A stretch of 64,000 nucleotides of DNA, taken from JACVRW01 sp963739095. GTDB lineage: Bacteria > Actinomycetota > Thermoleophilia > Solirubrobacterales > Thermoleophilaceae. Positions 24,593 to 32,273 of this stretch are shown here, piece after piece; within the stretch, counting starts at the first letter, position 1, and each line of letters starts with the position of its first letter. A program made the position numbers and the translations under genes. The stretch covers positions 1-64,000 of the forward strand of contig CAVTZF010000028.1 in NCBI GenBank assembly GCA_963739095.1, read 5' to 3'. The notes beneath the pieces were generated by a model. The model had not been told where the DNA came from and did not search any database. It saw only the letters and a list, made by a program, of their open reading frames with translations.

Positions 24593-24925
24593 ATGCGCAA
24601 GCTTCCGACAGGGGTGTTCGTGGCGATCGCCCTGGCCCTGGCGGTCGGGCTCGCGACGGCCGTGTCGCCGTTCGCGTCGTCCAACCCGGACGGCCTCGAG
24701 AAGGTCGCCGAGCAGAAGGCGTTCCTCGACCAGGGCAAGCTCCACAGCCTCCAGCAGGACTCGCCGATCCCCGACTACGCCTTCCCCGGGATCGAGAACG
24801 AGCGCGTCGCCACCGGCGTGGCCGGCTTCGTCGGCACGCTCGGCGTGTTCGCGCTCGGCTGGGGGATCGCCTGGCTTCTCAGGCGGCGGGCCGACCCGGC
24901 CGGTCCGCGAGGCGCGCCGGCCTGA
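24593..24925 (+). CDS. PDGLE-domain (CbiN/NikN-like) subunit
   Basis: This 110-residue protein has two membrane helices, one at each end, flanking an outside loop with the signature SSNPDGLEKVAEQKAF. The PDGLE module replaces or accompanies CbiN/NikN in nickel and cobalt ECF transporters and helps load metal onto CbiM. It begins one base after the cbiM stop and is followed 10 bp later by cbiQ, so it is clearly part of the operon. The C-terminal tail is short and basic. Confidence 0.85.
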   Translation: MRKLPTGVFVAIALALAVGLATAVSPFASSNPDGLEKVAEQKAFLDQGKLHSLQQDSPIPDYAFPGIENERVATGVAGFVGTLGVFALGWGIAWLLRRRADPAGPRGAPA

Positions 24926-24935
24926 ACGGCCCCTC

Positions 24936-25721
24936 ATGGGCGCGCTCTGCAACCACTCGCTCGAGCTGACCGGGCTGGCGGGAGACACCGCCAGCCCGGT
25001 TCACCGGCTCGACCCGCGGGCGAAGATCCTCGGCCTCGTCGCGGTCACGCTGATAGCCGTCTCGACGCCGGTGGCGGCGTGGCCGGTGTTCGTCGCGTGC
25101 GCGTTCGTGCTTGCCGCGGTCGCCCATCTCGCGCGCGTGAGCCCTACGGAGATCTGGCGCCGCGCCCGCTTCGTCCTCCCACTGGTCCTCGTGGCCGCAC
25201 TGCTCATTCCGCTCTTCCGCACCGGCGGCGAGACCTACTCGCTCGGCCCGCTGACGATCCACGAGGCCGGCCTCGAGACGCTGGCGGCGGTCGCCGCGAA
25301 GGCGACGATCGGGACCGTCGCGGCGGTCCTGCTGGGAGCGACGACGACGTTCCCCTCGGTGCTGCGCGGGCTCGAGGCGCTGCGCGTGCCGCGCCTGCTC
25401 GTCCTGATCGCCGCGTTCATGTACCGCTACCTGTTCGTGATCGTCGAGGAGGTGGGGCGCATGCGCGCCGCGCTCGCCGCGCGCGGCTACCAGCCGCGGA
25501 ACGCGCTGCACGCGTCCGCGCTCGGCCGGGTGGCGACCGCGCTCTTCCTGCGCACCTACTCGCGCGGCGAGCGCGTCTACGTCGCCATGCTCGCGCGCGG
25601 GTATAACGGGCGCATGCCGCGGCTCGTCCCGCTCGTGTTCGGGCGAGCCGAGGTGGCCTTCGTCGCCGGCGTGCTGACGCTGCTCGTCCCGCTGCGCGTC
25701 GCGGCCGAGGTCGTCGCGTGA
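24936..25721 (+). CDS. cbiQ: ECF transporter T-component CbiQ
   Basis: This 261-residue coupling protein of the ECF metal transporter has about five or six helices, with HRLDPRAKILGLVAV near the start and the two coupling helices that contact the ATPase: VEEVGRMRAALAARGY and ERVYVAMLARGYNGRMP, matching the A-R-G signature repeats of the EcfT family. I start at ATG 24936. Its stop overlaps the cbiO start by four bases. By family it converts ATP hydrolysis by CbiO into movement of CbiM in the membrane. Confidence 0.9.
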   Translation: MGALCNHSLELTGLAGDTASPVHRLDPRAKILGLVAVTLIAVSTPVAAWPVFVACAFVLAAVAHLARVSPTEIWRRARFVLPLVLVAALLIPLFRTGGETYSLGPLTIHEAGLETLAAVAAKATIGTVAAVLLGATTTFPSVLRGLEALRVPRLLVLIAAFMYRYLFVIVEEVGRMRAALAARGYQPRNALHASALGRVATALFLRTYSRGERVYVAMLARGYNGRMPRLVPLVFGRAEVAFVAGVLTLLVPLRVAAEVVA

Positions 25722-26518
25722 GCTGCGCCGTTCACGCCACGGGGGTCAGCTACCGCTACCCGAACGGCCGAATGGCGCTGCAGGGCGTCGAGCTGCACAT
25801 CGAGCACGGCGAGCGGGTGGCGATCCTCGGCCCGAACGGTGCCGGCAAGACGACGCTGATGCTGCACCTGAACGGCCTGATGCGCGGCGAGGGAGGCCTC
25901 GAGGTGGCCGGGCTCCAGGTCGGAGACAAGACGCTCGCCGCGCTCCGGGCGCGCGTGGGCCTCGTCTTCCAGGACCCGGACGATCAGCTCTTCATGCCGA
26001 CGGTCGCCGAGGACGTGTCCTTCGGCCCGCTCAACCAAGGACTGCCACCCAAGGAGGTCGAGCGGCGCGTGCGCGAAGCGCTCACGTCCGTCCGCATGAG
26101 CGGCGCGGCCGAGCGCGCGCCCTATCAGCTGTCGATGGGCGAGCGCCGGCGGGTCGCGATCGCCACCGTCCTGGCCATGCGCCCGAGCCTGCTGGTGCTC
26201 GACGAGCCGTCGGCGAACCTCGATCCGCGCGCACGGCGCGAGCTGCTCGATGTCCTCGAGGGCATCGATAGGACGATGCTGCTCACGACGCACGACCTGC
26301 CGATGGCCGCCGAGCTGTGCGAGCGCGCGGTGATCCTGGCCGACGGGCGCATCGTCGCCGACGCCGGCTGTCACGAGCTGCTGGCCGACACCGAGCTGCT
26401 CGCGCGCCACGACCTCGAGCTGCCGGCCGGCTTCGCACTCGACCGGATCACGCCGCGGCCACGCCCCGCCACCGACAACACGCAAGACTTACCGCTGGAG
26501 GAGGCGACCAGGAGGTAG
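25718..26518 (+). CDS. cbiO: ECF transporter ATPase CbiO
   Basis: This 266-residue ABC ATPase has Walker A GPNGAGKTT (38-46), a Q-loop in VFQDPDDQLFMPTV, Walker B LLVLDEPSANLD (from 158) and an H-loop in TTHDLPMA. The ABC signature reads LSMGERR (138-144) instead of the more common LSGGQ/LSGGE, a change seen in some CbiO proteins that should remain functional. GTG 25718 overlaps cbiQ. The last 20 or so residues are a divergent tail, followed after only 2 nt by the His-rich gene. Together with CbiM, PDGLE and CbiQ it forms a complete Ni/Co uptake system. Confidence 0.9.
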   Translation: MSCAVHATGVSYRYPNGRMALQGVELHIEHGERVAILGPNGAGKTTLMLHLNGLMRGEGGLEVAGLQVGDKTLAALRARVGLVFQDPDDQLFMPTVAEDVSFGPLNQGLPPKEVERRVREALTSVRMSGAAERAPYQLSMGERRRVAIATVLAMRPSLLVLDEPSANLDPRARRELLDVLEGIDRTMLLTTHDLPMAAELCERAVILADGRIVADAGCHELLADTELLARHDLELPAGFALDRITPRPRPATDNTQDLPLEEATRR

Positions 26519-26520
26519 AC

Positions 26521-26724
26521 GTGGAGCACGAGCACGACCATCCCCACTCGCACGAGCACTCACACGGCGACGTCAAGCACACGCACCCGCACAGCTCGCA
26601 CGAACACGAGCACACCGAGCACGAGCACGAGCATTCTCACGGCGACGTCACGCACTCCCACCCGCACACGCACGAGGCGGGGGAGGAGCACGGCGAGCAC
26701 GCGCACGACCACTCGCACGACTAG
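26521..26724 (+). CDS. 67-aa histidine-rich metal-binding protein
   Basis: A GTG-started frame with a good ribosome-binding site (AGGAGGT, six bases upstream) encodes 67 residues, of which 26 are His and most of the rest Glu, Asp or Ser. It is internally duplicated: HEHSHGDVKHTHPH and HEHSHGDVTHSHPH. There is no Cys, no signal peptide and no hydrophobic core, so it should be a soluble, disordered metal chelator. It is the last gene of the cbiMNQO operon. The nearest analogues are Hpn-like and HypB/SlyD-type His-rich nickel buffers, but there is no clear family match. Proposed role: cytoplasmic Ni/Co storage or hand-over after uptake. Confidence 0.7.
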   Translation: MEHEHDHPHSHEHSHGDVKHTHPHSSHEHEHTEHEHEHSHGDVTHSHPHTHEAGEEHGEHAHDHSHD

Positions 26725-26774
26725 CGGCGCCGCGGGCGGGGCGAACGACGGCAAAGAAGGTGCCCTGAACGGAG

Positions 26775-26817
26775 GCTCTCGACATAAGTCAACCTCTCGT
26801 TGACTTTTGTCGAGAGC
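26775..26817. terminator. 19-bp inverted repeat after the metal-uptake operon
   Basis: GCTCTCGACATAAGTCAAC, loop CTCTC, then GTTGACTTTTGTCGAGAGC pair at 18 of 19 positions. It lies between the end of the His-rich gene and the end of the convergent membrane-protein gene, so it can terminate both. It is unusually AT-rich for this genome and lacks a T tract. Confidence 0.6.
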
Positions 26818-26846
26818 TTGCGGTCGAAGGCTGGCAGCCGCTCGAC

Positions 26847-27269
26847 TCAGCCCCCCGTCTGATACGCGCGTAGCGCCAGCGTCAGGATCAGCAGGGCGCC
26901 CACCGTCATCACGCCCATCTCGCCAAGTGCCACGCGCTTCGCGAGGGCGATCTGCTCGCCGCGCTCGAGCGCGTCGACGTCCTCGACGTCATCGAGCTCG
27001 CGCTGCGCGATGCCGGCCCGCATCGCCTCGGTGATGACCGTGACCACGAGCGGCGAGACGCCGTAGGCCACGTGCAGGCCGTCCGGCGCGGAGGCGCCGC
27101 GGGCGAGCAAGAGGAAGCCGAGCAGGGCCTGCACGACGACCGTCGCCTGCGCCACGCGCAGCATCGGCCAGAACGCGAGCGAGGCCCGCGCGTCCTTGCG
27201 CAGCCACCCAATCGCACCCCAGCCGGCGGCGACCGCGTTGGACACGAGAACGGCGATCCCGACCACCAT
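26847..27269 (-). CDS. hypothetical four-helix membrane protein
   Basis: This 140-residue protein has four hydrophobic segments: MVVGIAVLVSNAVAAGWGAI, VAQATVVVQALLGFLLLARG, GVSPLVVTVITEAMRAGI and LGEMGVMTVGALLILTLAL. An acidic cytoplasmic loop (DDVEDVDALERGE) separates the third and fourth. I do not recognise the family. It is divergent from nuoA with only 76 bp between, and convergent with the metal-uptake operon. A small redox or respiration-related membrane subunit is possible from position, but nothing in the sequence (no paired haem-ligand His, no Cys) supports it. Confidence 0.6.
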   Translation of the reverse strand: MVVGIAVLVSNAVAAGWGAIGWLRKDARASLAFWPMLRVAQATVVVQALLGFLLLARGASAPDGLHVAYGVSPLVVTVITEAMRAGIAQRELDDVEDVDALERGEQIALAKRVALGEMGVMTVGALLILTLALRAYQTGG

Positions 27270-27345
27270 GTGGATCTCGCTCAGGGGGTGCCCTTTCGCA
27301 CTATGTGGCCTCGCCGCACAAGGTTGCGTTATACCTCCGCGTGGA

Positions 27346-27702
27346 TTGCTGAAGAGCTACCTGCCAGCCCTTGTCTTTTTGCTGCTCGGCCTTGGCATCG
27401 GCACGGCGTTCACGATGGCGAATCAGGTGCTCGGGCCCAAGCGCCCGGGACGCGTCAAGAGCGAGCCCTACGAGAGCGGTCTGCCGTCTGACGTGAAGCG
27501 CACGTTCCGCTTCGGGATCAGCTTCTACCTGATCGCGATGCTCTTCATCCTGTTCGACATCGAGGTCGTGTTCCTCTACCCGGTCGCGCTCCAGCTCGAC
27601 GCGCTCGGGACCTTCGCCCTCGTCGAAACCGGCATCTTCGTGGTGCTGCTGCTGGTTGCCTTCGTATTCGTCTGGAGAAGGGGCGCCTTGGAATGGAAGT
27701 GA
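27346..27702 (+). CDS. nuoA: NADH-quinone oxidoreductase subunit A
   Basis: This 118-residue membrane subunit of complex I has three helices. The conserved loop KSEPYESGLP between helices 1 and 2 and FRFGISFYLIAMLFILFDIE identify NuoA. The start is TTG 27346 (LLKSYLPALVFLLLG); there is no clear ribosome-binding site, and the AT-rich TTATAC 11 bases upstream may be the operon -10. It is the first gene of the 14-gene nuo operon and overlaps nuoB by 10 nt. Confidence 0.9.
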   Translation: MLKSYLPALVFLLLGLGIGTAFTMANQVLGPKRPGRVKSEPYESGLPSDVKRTFRFGISFYLIAMLFILFDIEVVFLYPVALQLDALGTFALVETGIFVVLLLVAFVFVWRRGALEWK

Positions 27703-28346
27703 CGCGCACCCCCGTGGATGGCGGCCGCGCGCCGCAGGACCTGCGCGTGCGCCAGCTGCGCGCGCAGCAGATGCTGCGCGACGAGCTCGCCGGCAAGGAC
27801 CTCGAGGAGTTCGTCCAGGAGCGGCTGGTGTTCACGAGGTTCGAGACCGCCCAGAACTGGGCGCGCAAGAACTGCCTGTTCCCGCTCGGCTTCGGCCTCG
27901 CCTGCTGCGCGATCGAGATGATCACGGTGATCGGCTCGCCGCGGAACGACCTCGCCCGCTTCGGCGCCGAGGCGATCCGCTTCACGCCGCGCCAGGCCGA
28001 CCTGCTGATCCTGTCCGGGCGCGTCTCGATCAAGATGGCCCCGATCATCCGCCGGCTCTACGACCAGATGCTCGAGCCGAAGTGGGTGATCGCGATGGGC
28101 GCGTGCTCCTCCACCGCCGGCATGTTCAACAACTACGCCGTCGTCGCGGGCGCTGACAAGTTCCTCCCGATCGACATTTACGTGCCGGGCTGCCCGCCCC
28201 GTCCGGAGGCGCTGATCTACGGGATCATGAAGCTGCAGGACAAGATCATGGGCACGCCCGACATGGGCTGGCGCGAGCGCTACAACGCCTACGGCACCGA
28301 GGAGAAGACCGAGACCGCGATCGCATCCGAGGCCGAGCTTGCCTGA
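27693..28346 (+). CDS. nuoB: NADH-quinone oxidoreductase subunit B
   Basis: This 217-residue subunit carries terminal cluster N2 [4Fe-4S], which passes electrons to quinone. Ligands are visible in order: the adjacent pair in GFGLACCAIEM, the Cys of MGACSSTAGMFNN and the Cys of VPGCPPRPEALIYG. The first 30 residues (TRTPVDGGRAPQDLRVRQLR) are an extension over the minimal subunit. It overlaps nuoA and nuoC. Confidence 0.95.
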   Translation: MEVTRTPVDGGRAPQDLRVRQLRAQQMLRDELAGKDLEEFVQERLVFTRFETAQNWARKNCLFPLGFGLACCAIEMITVIGSPRNDLARFGAEAIRFTPRQADLLILSGRVSIKMAPIIRRLYDQMLEPKWVIAMGACSSTAGMFNNYAVVAGADKFLPIDIYVPGCPPRPEALIYGIMKLQDKIMGTPDMGWRERYNAYGTEEKTETAIASEAELA

Positions 28347-28857
28347 CGCCACCGGACTCGAGCTGATCGCCCAGGCGGTGCGTGCTGATGTCGGCGACGA
28401 GGCGGTGGTGGGCACGTCCTACTACCGCGAGCAGGCCACCCTGGAGGTCGCCCCTTCGCTCGTGCACGACGTGATCGCGTACCTGCGCGAGGCGAAGGAG
28501 CCGTGGGACAAGCTGATGAGCGTCCACGGCGCCGACTACCTGCCCGAGGAGCCGCGGCTCGGCATCCACTACGAGTTGCTCTCGATGGAGCGTTGCGACC
28601 GGCTGCGGGTGAAGACGCGCGTCGGCGTGGAGGACCCGCGTGTGCCGACGGTGGTCGACCTCTTCGCCGGCGCCAACTTCCACGAGCGCGAGGTCTTCGA
28701 CATGTTCGGGGTGCTGTTCGACGGTCACCCCGACCCGCGCCGGCTTCTGATGCCCGAGGACTACGAGGGCTTCCCGCAGCGCCGCGACTTCCCACTCGGC
28801 GGCGAGCCCGTGATGTTCACCTTCAACGAGCACAAGTACCCGCGCTGGTATGACTGA
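28339..28857 (+). CDS. nuoC: NADH-quinone oxidoreductase subunit C
   Basis: This 172-residue peripheral-arm subunit has the 30-kDa subunit signature FHEREVFDMFGVLFDGHPDP followed by RRLLMPEDYEGFPQRRDFPL. It starts at TTG 28339, eight bases inside nuoB, and its own end overlaps nuoD, so translation is coupled. It is separate from NuoD here, unlike the fused NuoCD of enterobacteria. Confidence 0.95.
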   Translation: MPDATGLELIAQAVRADVGDEAVVGTSYYREQATLEVAPSLVHDVIAYLREAKEPWDKLMSVHGADYLPEEPRLGIHYELLSMERCDRLRVKTRVGVEDPRVPTVVDLFAGANFHEREVFDMFGVLFDGHPDPRRLLMPEDYEGFPQRRDFPLGGEPVMFTFNEHKYPRWYD

Positions 28858-30140
28858 CGGCCCGCGCGACCCGCTCTCAGTGCCCTACCGCGAGCGGGAG
28901 CGCTCGGTGACGATGGAGCGGCTGGACGCGGAGCCTGTCTCGGGCACCGCGGCGGCCACCGAGGCCGACTTCCAAGACGAGCTCTTCACGATCAACATCG
29001 GGCCGCACCATCCGGCGACGCACGGGGTGCTGCGGCTGCTGACGACGCTCGAGGGCGAGGTCGTGCGCGACGTCAAGCCGATCATCGGCTACGTCCACAC
29101 CGGCATCGAGAAGAGCTGCGAGGACCAGCAGTACTGGAAGGTCATCACGTTCGTCGAGCGGATGGATTACCTGGCCTACTACTCCAACGCGCACGTGTTC
29201 TGCATGGCGGTCGAGAGGTTGCTGGAAATCGAGGTGCCGCCGCGCGCTGAGTATCTGCGTGTGATCCACTCGGAGCTCGGCCGGATCGCATCGCACCTTT
29301 TCGCCTTCGCCACGGGCGCGCTCGACATCGGCGCGGTCACGATGCTCTGGTGGGGCTGCCGCGACCGCGACCTCGTGCTCGACCTGTTCGAGATGTCCTC
29401 CGGCCAGCGCATCCACACGCGCTACTTCCAGGTGGGCGGCGTCTTCGAGGACATCCCACCGGGCTGGGAGGCGAAGGTCCGCGAGTTCCTCGAGATCATG
29501 CCCAAGCGGCTCGATCAGTACCTCGCGTTGCTCGACCGCAATGAGATCTGGCTGCGGCGCACGAAGGGCACCGGAATCGTGTCGCAAGAACGCTGCCTCG
29601 AGTTGGGCGTGACCGGTCCGCTGCTGCGCGCCACCGGGCATCCATGGGACCTGCGCAAGGCGATGCCCGTACAGCTCCTACGACCACTTCGACTTCGATG
29701 TCCCGGTTGGCACGGTCGGCGACAACTACGACCGCTTCAAGGTCCGCATCGAAGAGGTGCGGGAGTCGATCAGGATCATCGAGCAGGCGCTCGACGGGCT
29801 CCCAGAGGGCGATTACATCACGGACGACCGCAAGGTCGCGCTGCCGCCGCGCCACGAGCTCGCCACCTCGATGGAGGCGCTCATCCATCACTTCAAGCTC
29901 GTGACCGAGGGCTTCCGCGTGCCGCCCGGCGAGACCTATGTCGCGATCGAGTCGCCGCGCGGCGAGCTCGGCTGCTTCGTGCTCGCCGACGGCTCTGCGA
30001 AGCCGGCGCGCGTGCACGTGCGCGACCCGAGCTTCGCCAACCTGCAGGCGCTGCCGGACATGGCGCGCGACTCGCTGATCGCCGACATGATCGCGTGCGT
30101 GGCGATGCTCGACCCGATTCTCGGAGGCGTCGACCGCTGA
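28850..30140 (+). CDS. nuoD: NADH-quinone oxidoreductase subunit D, apparent frameshift
   Basis: This 49-kDa subunit forms the quinone pocket with NuoB. The first part (to about 29,668) includes NIGPHHPATHGVLRLLTTLE, GYVHTGIEKSCE and HSELGRIASHLF. The remainder is read one base later: YSSYDHFDFDVPVG, then PRGELGCFVLADGSAKPARV and SLIADMIACVAMLDPILGGV, ending DR. The span is 1,291 nt (3n+1), and one extra base in CCCGTAC near 29,666-29,669 restores a normal protein of about 429 residues. As the gene is in a perfect 14-gene operon, an assembly error is the likeliest cause. Without correction the first frame runs on into nuoE and would look like a D-E fusion. Confidence 0.9.
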
Positions 30141-30946
30141 CCGACGGCACCCCCATCGATCCGGGCGCGCTTCGCGCCGCGCCCCTGCCGCCCGGCTGGG
30201 ATGAGGGCGTCCGGCTCGAGGACGACCCGGCGACGCTCCCGGATCCGGCAGAGGTCGACGTGCCCGCCTCGCTGCGCGCCGAGATCGAGCGCCTCATGAG
30301 GCTCTACCCCGACCGCCACTCGGCCACGCTGCCCGCGCTCGGCGCCGCCCAGCGGGTGCACGGCTGGTGCTCGCCCGAAGCGATCCGCCAAGTGGGCGCC
30401 GTGATGCAGGTGACACCCGCCTATCTCTCGAGCGTCGCGACCTTCTACGACATGCTGCGCACCCAGCCGAGCGGCAGCCGCTACGTCTATGTCTGCACGA
30501 GCGTGGCCTGCCACGTGCGCAACGCCAAGCGGGTCTACGAGGAGATCGAGCGCGAGGCCGTGGACCAGCAGCTCGAGGATGTGGACCTGCGCGAGTTCGA
30601 GTGCCTGGGCGCCTGCGACATGGCGCCGATGGCGTCGGTGGACGGGCGCTACGTGGGCCCGCTCACGACCGCGGACGCCCCGGAGATCGTGAGCGCGATC
30701 AAGGAAGGGCGCGAGGTGCTGCCCGGGCGCGGTCTTCCCGATGCCGGCTTCTCGATTCCCGCGGCCCCACAACAGGAGCCGGGCCCGCCGGAGGAGCCCG
30801 ACGTCCACCCCGCCGGCGGGACCTGGAAGGACTCCGAGGTGCTCGACGTTCCCCCGGCCGACGGCCCGCCGCCGCATCCCCGCGAGACGCTCCACCCGCT
30901 CGACCCGGGCACGAGCGTGACGCCCGAGGAGGAGGAACCCGAGTGA
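30137..30946 (+). CDS. nuoE: NADH-quinone oxidoreductase subunit E
   Basis: This thioredoxin-like subunit holds the N1a [2Fe-2S] cluster through CTSVACHV and CLGACDMAP. The core (from VPASLRAEIERLMRLYPDRH) is followed by a Pro/Glu-rich C-terminal tail of about 70 residues that standard NuoE lacks. The start is uncertain. CTG 30137 overlaps the nuoD stop and leads into a coding-like 41-residue leader; GTG 30260, with GAGG five bases upstream, gives the minimal protein. No ATG is in frame. It overlaps nuoF by four bases. Confidence 0.85.
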   Translation: MTDGTPIDPGALRAAPLPPGWDEGVRLEDDPATLPDPAEVDVPASLRAEIERLMRLYPDRHSATLPALGAAQRVHGWCSPEAIRQVGAVMQVTPAYLSSVATFYDMLRTQPSGSRYVYVCTSVACHVRNAKRVYEEIEREAVDQQLEDVDLREFECLGACDMAPMASVDGRYVGPLTTADAPEIVSAIKEGREVLPGRGLPDAGFSIPAAPQQEPGPPEEPDVHPAGGTWKDSEVLDVPPADGPPPHPRETLHPLDPGTSVTPEEEEPE

Positions 30947-32271
30947 ACGAGACACGCCTCCTGCTCCGCTACATCGACGAGCCCGGGCTCAACACGATCG
31001 ACGTCTACGAGCGCTGCGGCGGCTACAAGTCCGCGCGCAAGGCGCTGCTCGAGCTGACGCCCCAGGCCGTGCTGCACGAGCTCGAGGAATCGGGCCTGCG
31101 CGGTCGCGGTGGCGCCGGCTTCTCGATGGGGAAGAAGGCCAGCTTCATCCCCAAGGGCGCGATGGACAAGTACCTGTGCTGCAACGCGGACGAGTCCGAG
31201 CCGGGCGCCTTCAAGGACCGCCTCCTGATGCAGAAGAACCCGCATCTGCTCGTCGAGGGCTGCATCATCGGCGCGATCGCCGCGGGCGCGAACAAGGGCT
31301 TCATCTTCATCCGCGGCGAGTACGAGACCCAGGCCGACCTGCTCGACGCGGCAGTCGCCGAGGCGTACGAGCGGGGCTATCTCGGCGAGAGCATCCTCGG
31401 CTCCGACACGACCTTCGACCTGGTCGTCCACCGCGGCAAGGGCGCCTACATCTGCGGCGAAGAGACCGGGCTGCTCGACGCCCTCGAGGGCAAGCGCGGA
31501 AACCCGCGCCTCAAGCCCCCGTTCCCCGCCAACCAGGGCCTCTACCAGGGGCCCACGCTCATCAACAACGTGGAGACGCTCTGCAACACCCCGATCATCA
31601 TCGAGAAGGGCGCCGAGTGGTATCGCAAGCTCGGTGAGGGCAACTCGACCGGCACGAAGCTCGTCTCGGTGTCCGGCAACGTGCAGCGCCCGGGGAACTA
31701 CGAGATCGAGCTCGGCGTCCCGGTGCGCGACATCATCTACGGGCTCGCCGGCGGCCCGCCCGAGGGCCGCGAGCTCAAGTGCTTCTTCCCCGGCGGCAGC
31801 TCCGCGCCCGTGCTGACGCAGGAGCACCTCGACATCCCGTTCACCTACGAGGCGATGGCCGAGGCGGGCTCGATGCTCGGCACGGCGTCGGTGATCGTGG
31901 TCGACGACTCGCAGCCGCTCGTGCCGCTCGCGCTGCGGCTCGCGGAGTTCTACCGCCACGAGTCATGCGGCAAGTGCGTGCCCTGCCGCGAGGGCACCAA
32001 CTGGACCGTGAAGACGCTCGAGCGCATCGACGAGGGCGAGGGCACGCCGATGGACCTGGACATCCTCGAGCAGGTCCAGGGCAACATCATCGGCAACTGC
32101 CTGTGCGTGCTCGGCGACTCGATGGCGATGCCGGTCGCGTCGATGCTCAAGCACTTCCGGCCCGAGTTCGAGCAGCACATGGAGGCCGCGCGTGAGCGCC
32201 GCGACCTCTCCGCGTCCGAGCCGATGGGTGCCGGAGAGCTCGGCGCGGTCGCGGGAGCGGGAGCCGCCTAG
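30943..32271 (+). CDS. nuoF: NADH-quinone oxidoreductase subunit F
   Basis: This 442-residue NADH dehydrogenase subunit carries the FMN and NADH sites (GLRGRGGAGFSMGKK, then CNADESEPGAFKDR and GAYICGEETGLLDALEG) and cluster N3, held by ESCGKCVPCREG and a later Cys in NCLCVLGD. It oxidises NADH and passes electrons through N3 into the chain. GTG 30943 overlaps the nuoE stop. The C-terminal 20 residues are an Ala/Gly tail. Confidence 0.95.
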   Translation: MNETRLLLRYIDEPGLNTIDVYERCGGYKSARKALLELTPQAVLHELEESGLRGRGGAGFSMGKKASFIPKGAMDKYLCCNADESEPGAFKDRLLMQKNPHLLVEGCIIGAIAAGANKGFIFIRGEYETQADLLDAAVAEAYERGYLGESILGSDTTFDLVVHRGKGAYICGEETGLLDALEGKRGNPRLKPPFPANQGLYQGPTLINNVETLCNTPIIIEKGAEWYRKLGEGNSTGTKLVSVSGNVQRPGNYEIELGVPVRDIIYGLAGGPPEGRELKCFFPGGSSAPVLTQEHLDIPFTYEAMAEAGSMLGTASVIVVDDSQPLVPLALRLAEFYRHESCGKCVPCREGTNWTVKTLERIDEGEGTPMDLDILEQVQGNIIGNCLCVLGDSMAMPVASMLKHFRPEFEQHMEAARERRDLSASEPMGAGELGAVAGAGAA

Positions 32272-32273
32272 CG

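Noticed and set aside
28850..30946. A NuoD-NuoE fusion protein (698 codons in one open frame)
   Set aside because: The frame leaves the NuoD sequence at about 29,668 and enters Arg/Pro-rich nonsense before rejoining NuoE; the true NuoD continues in another frame to a stop at 30140. The open frame is a frameshift artefact.
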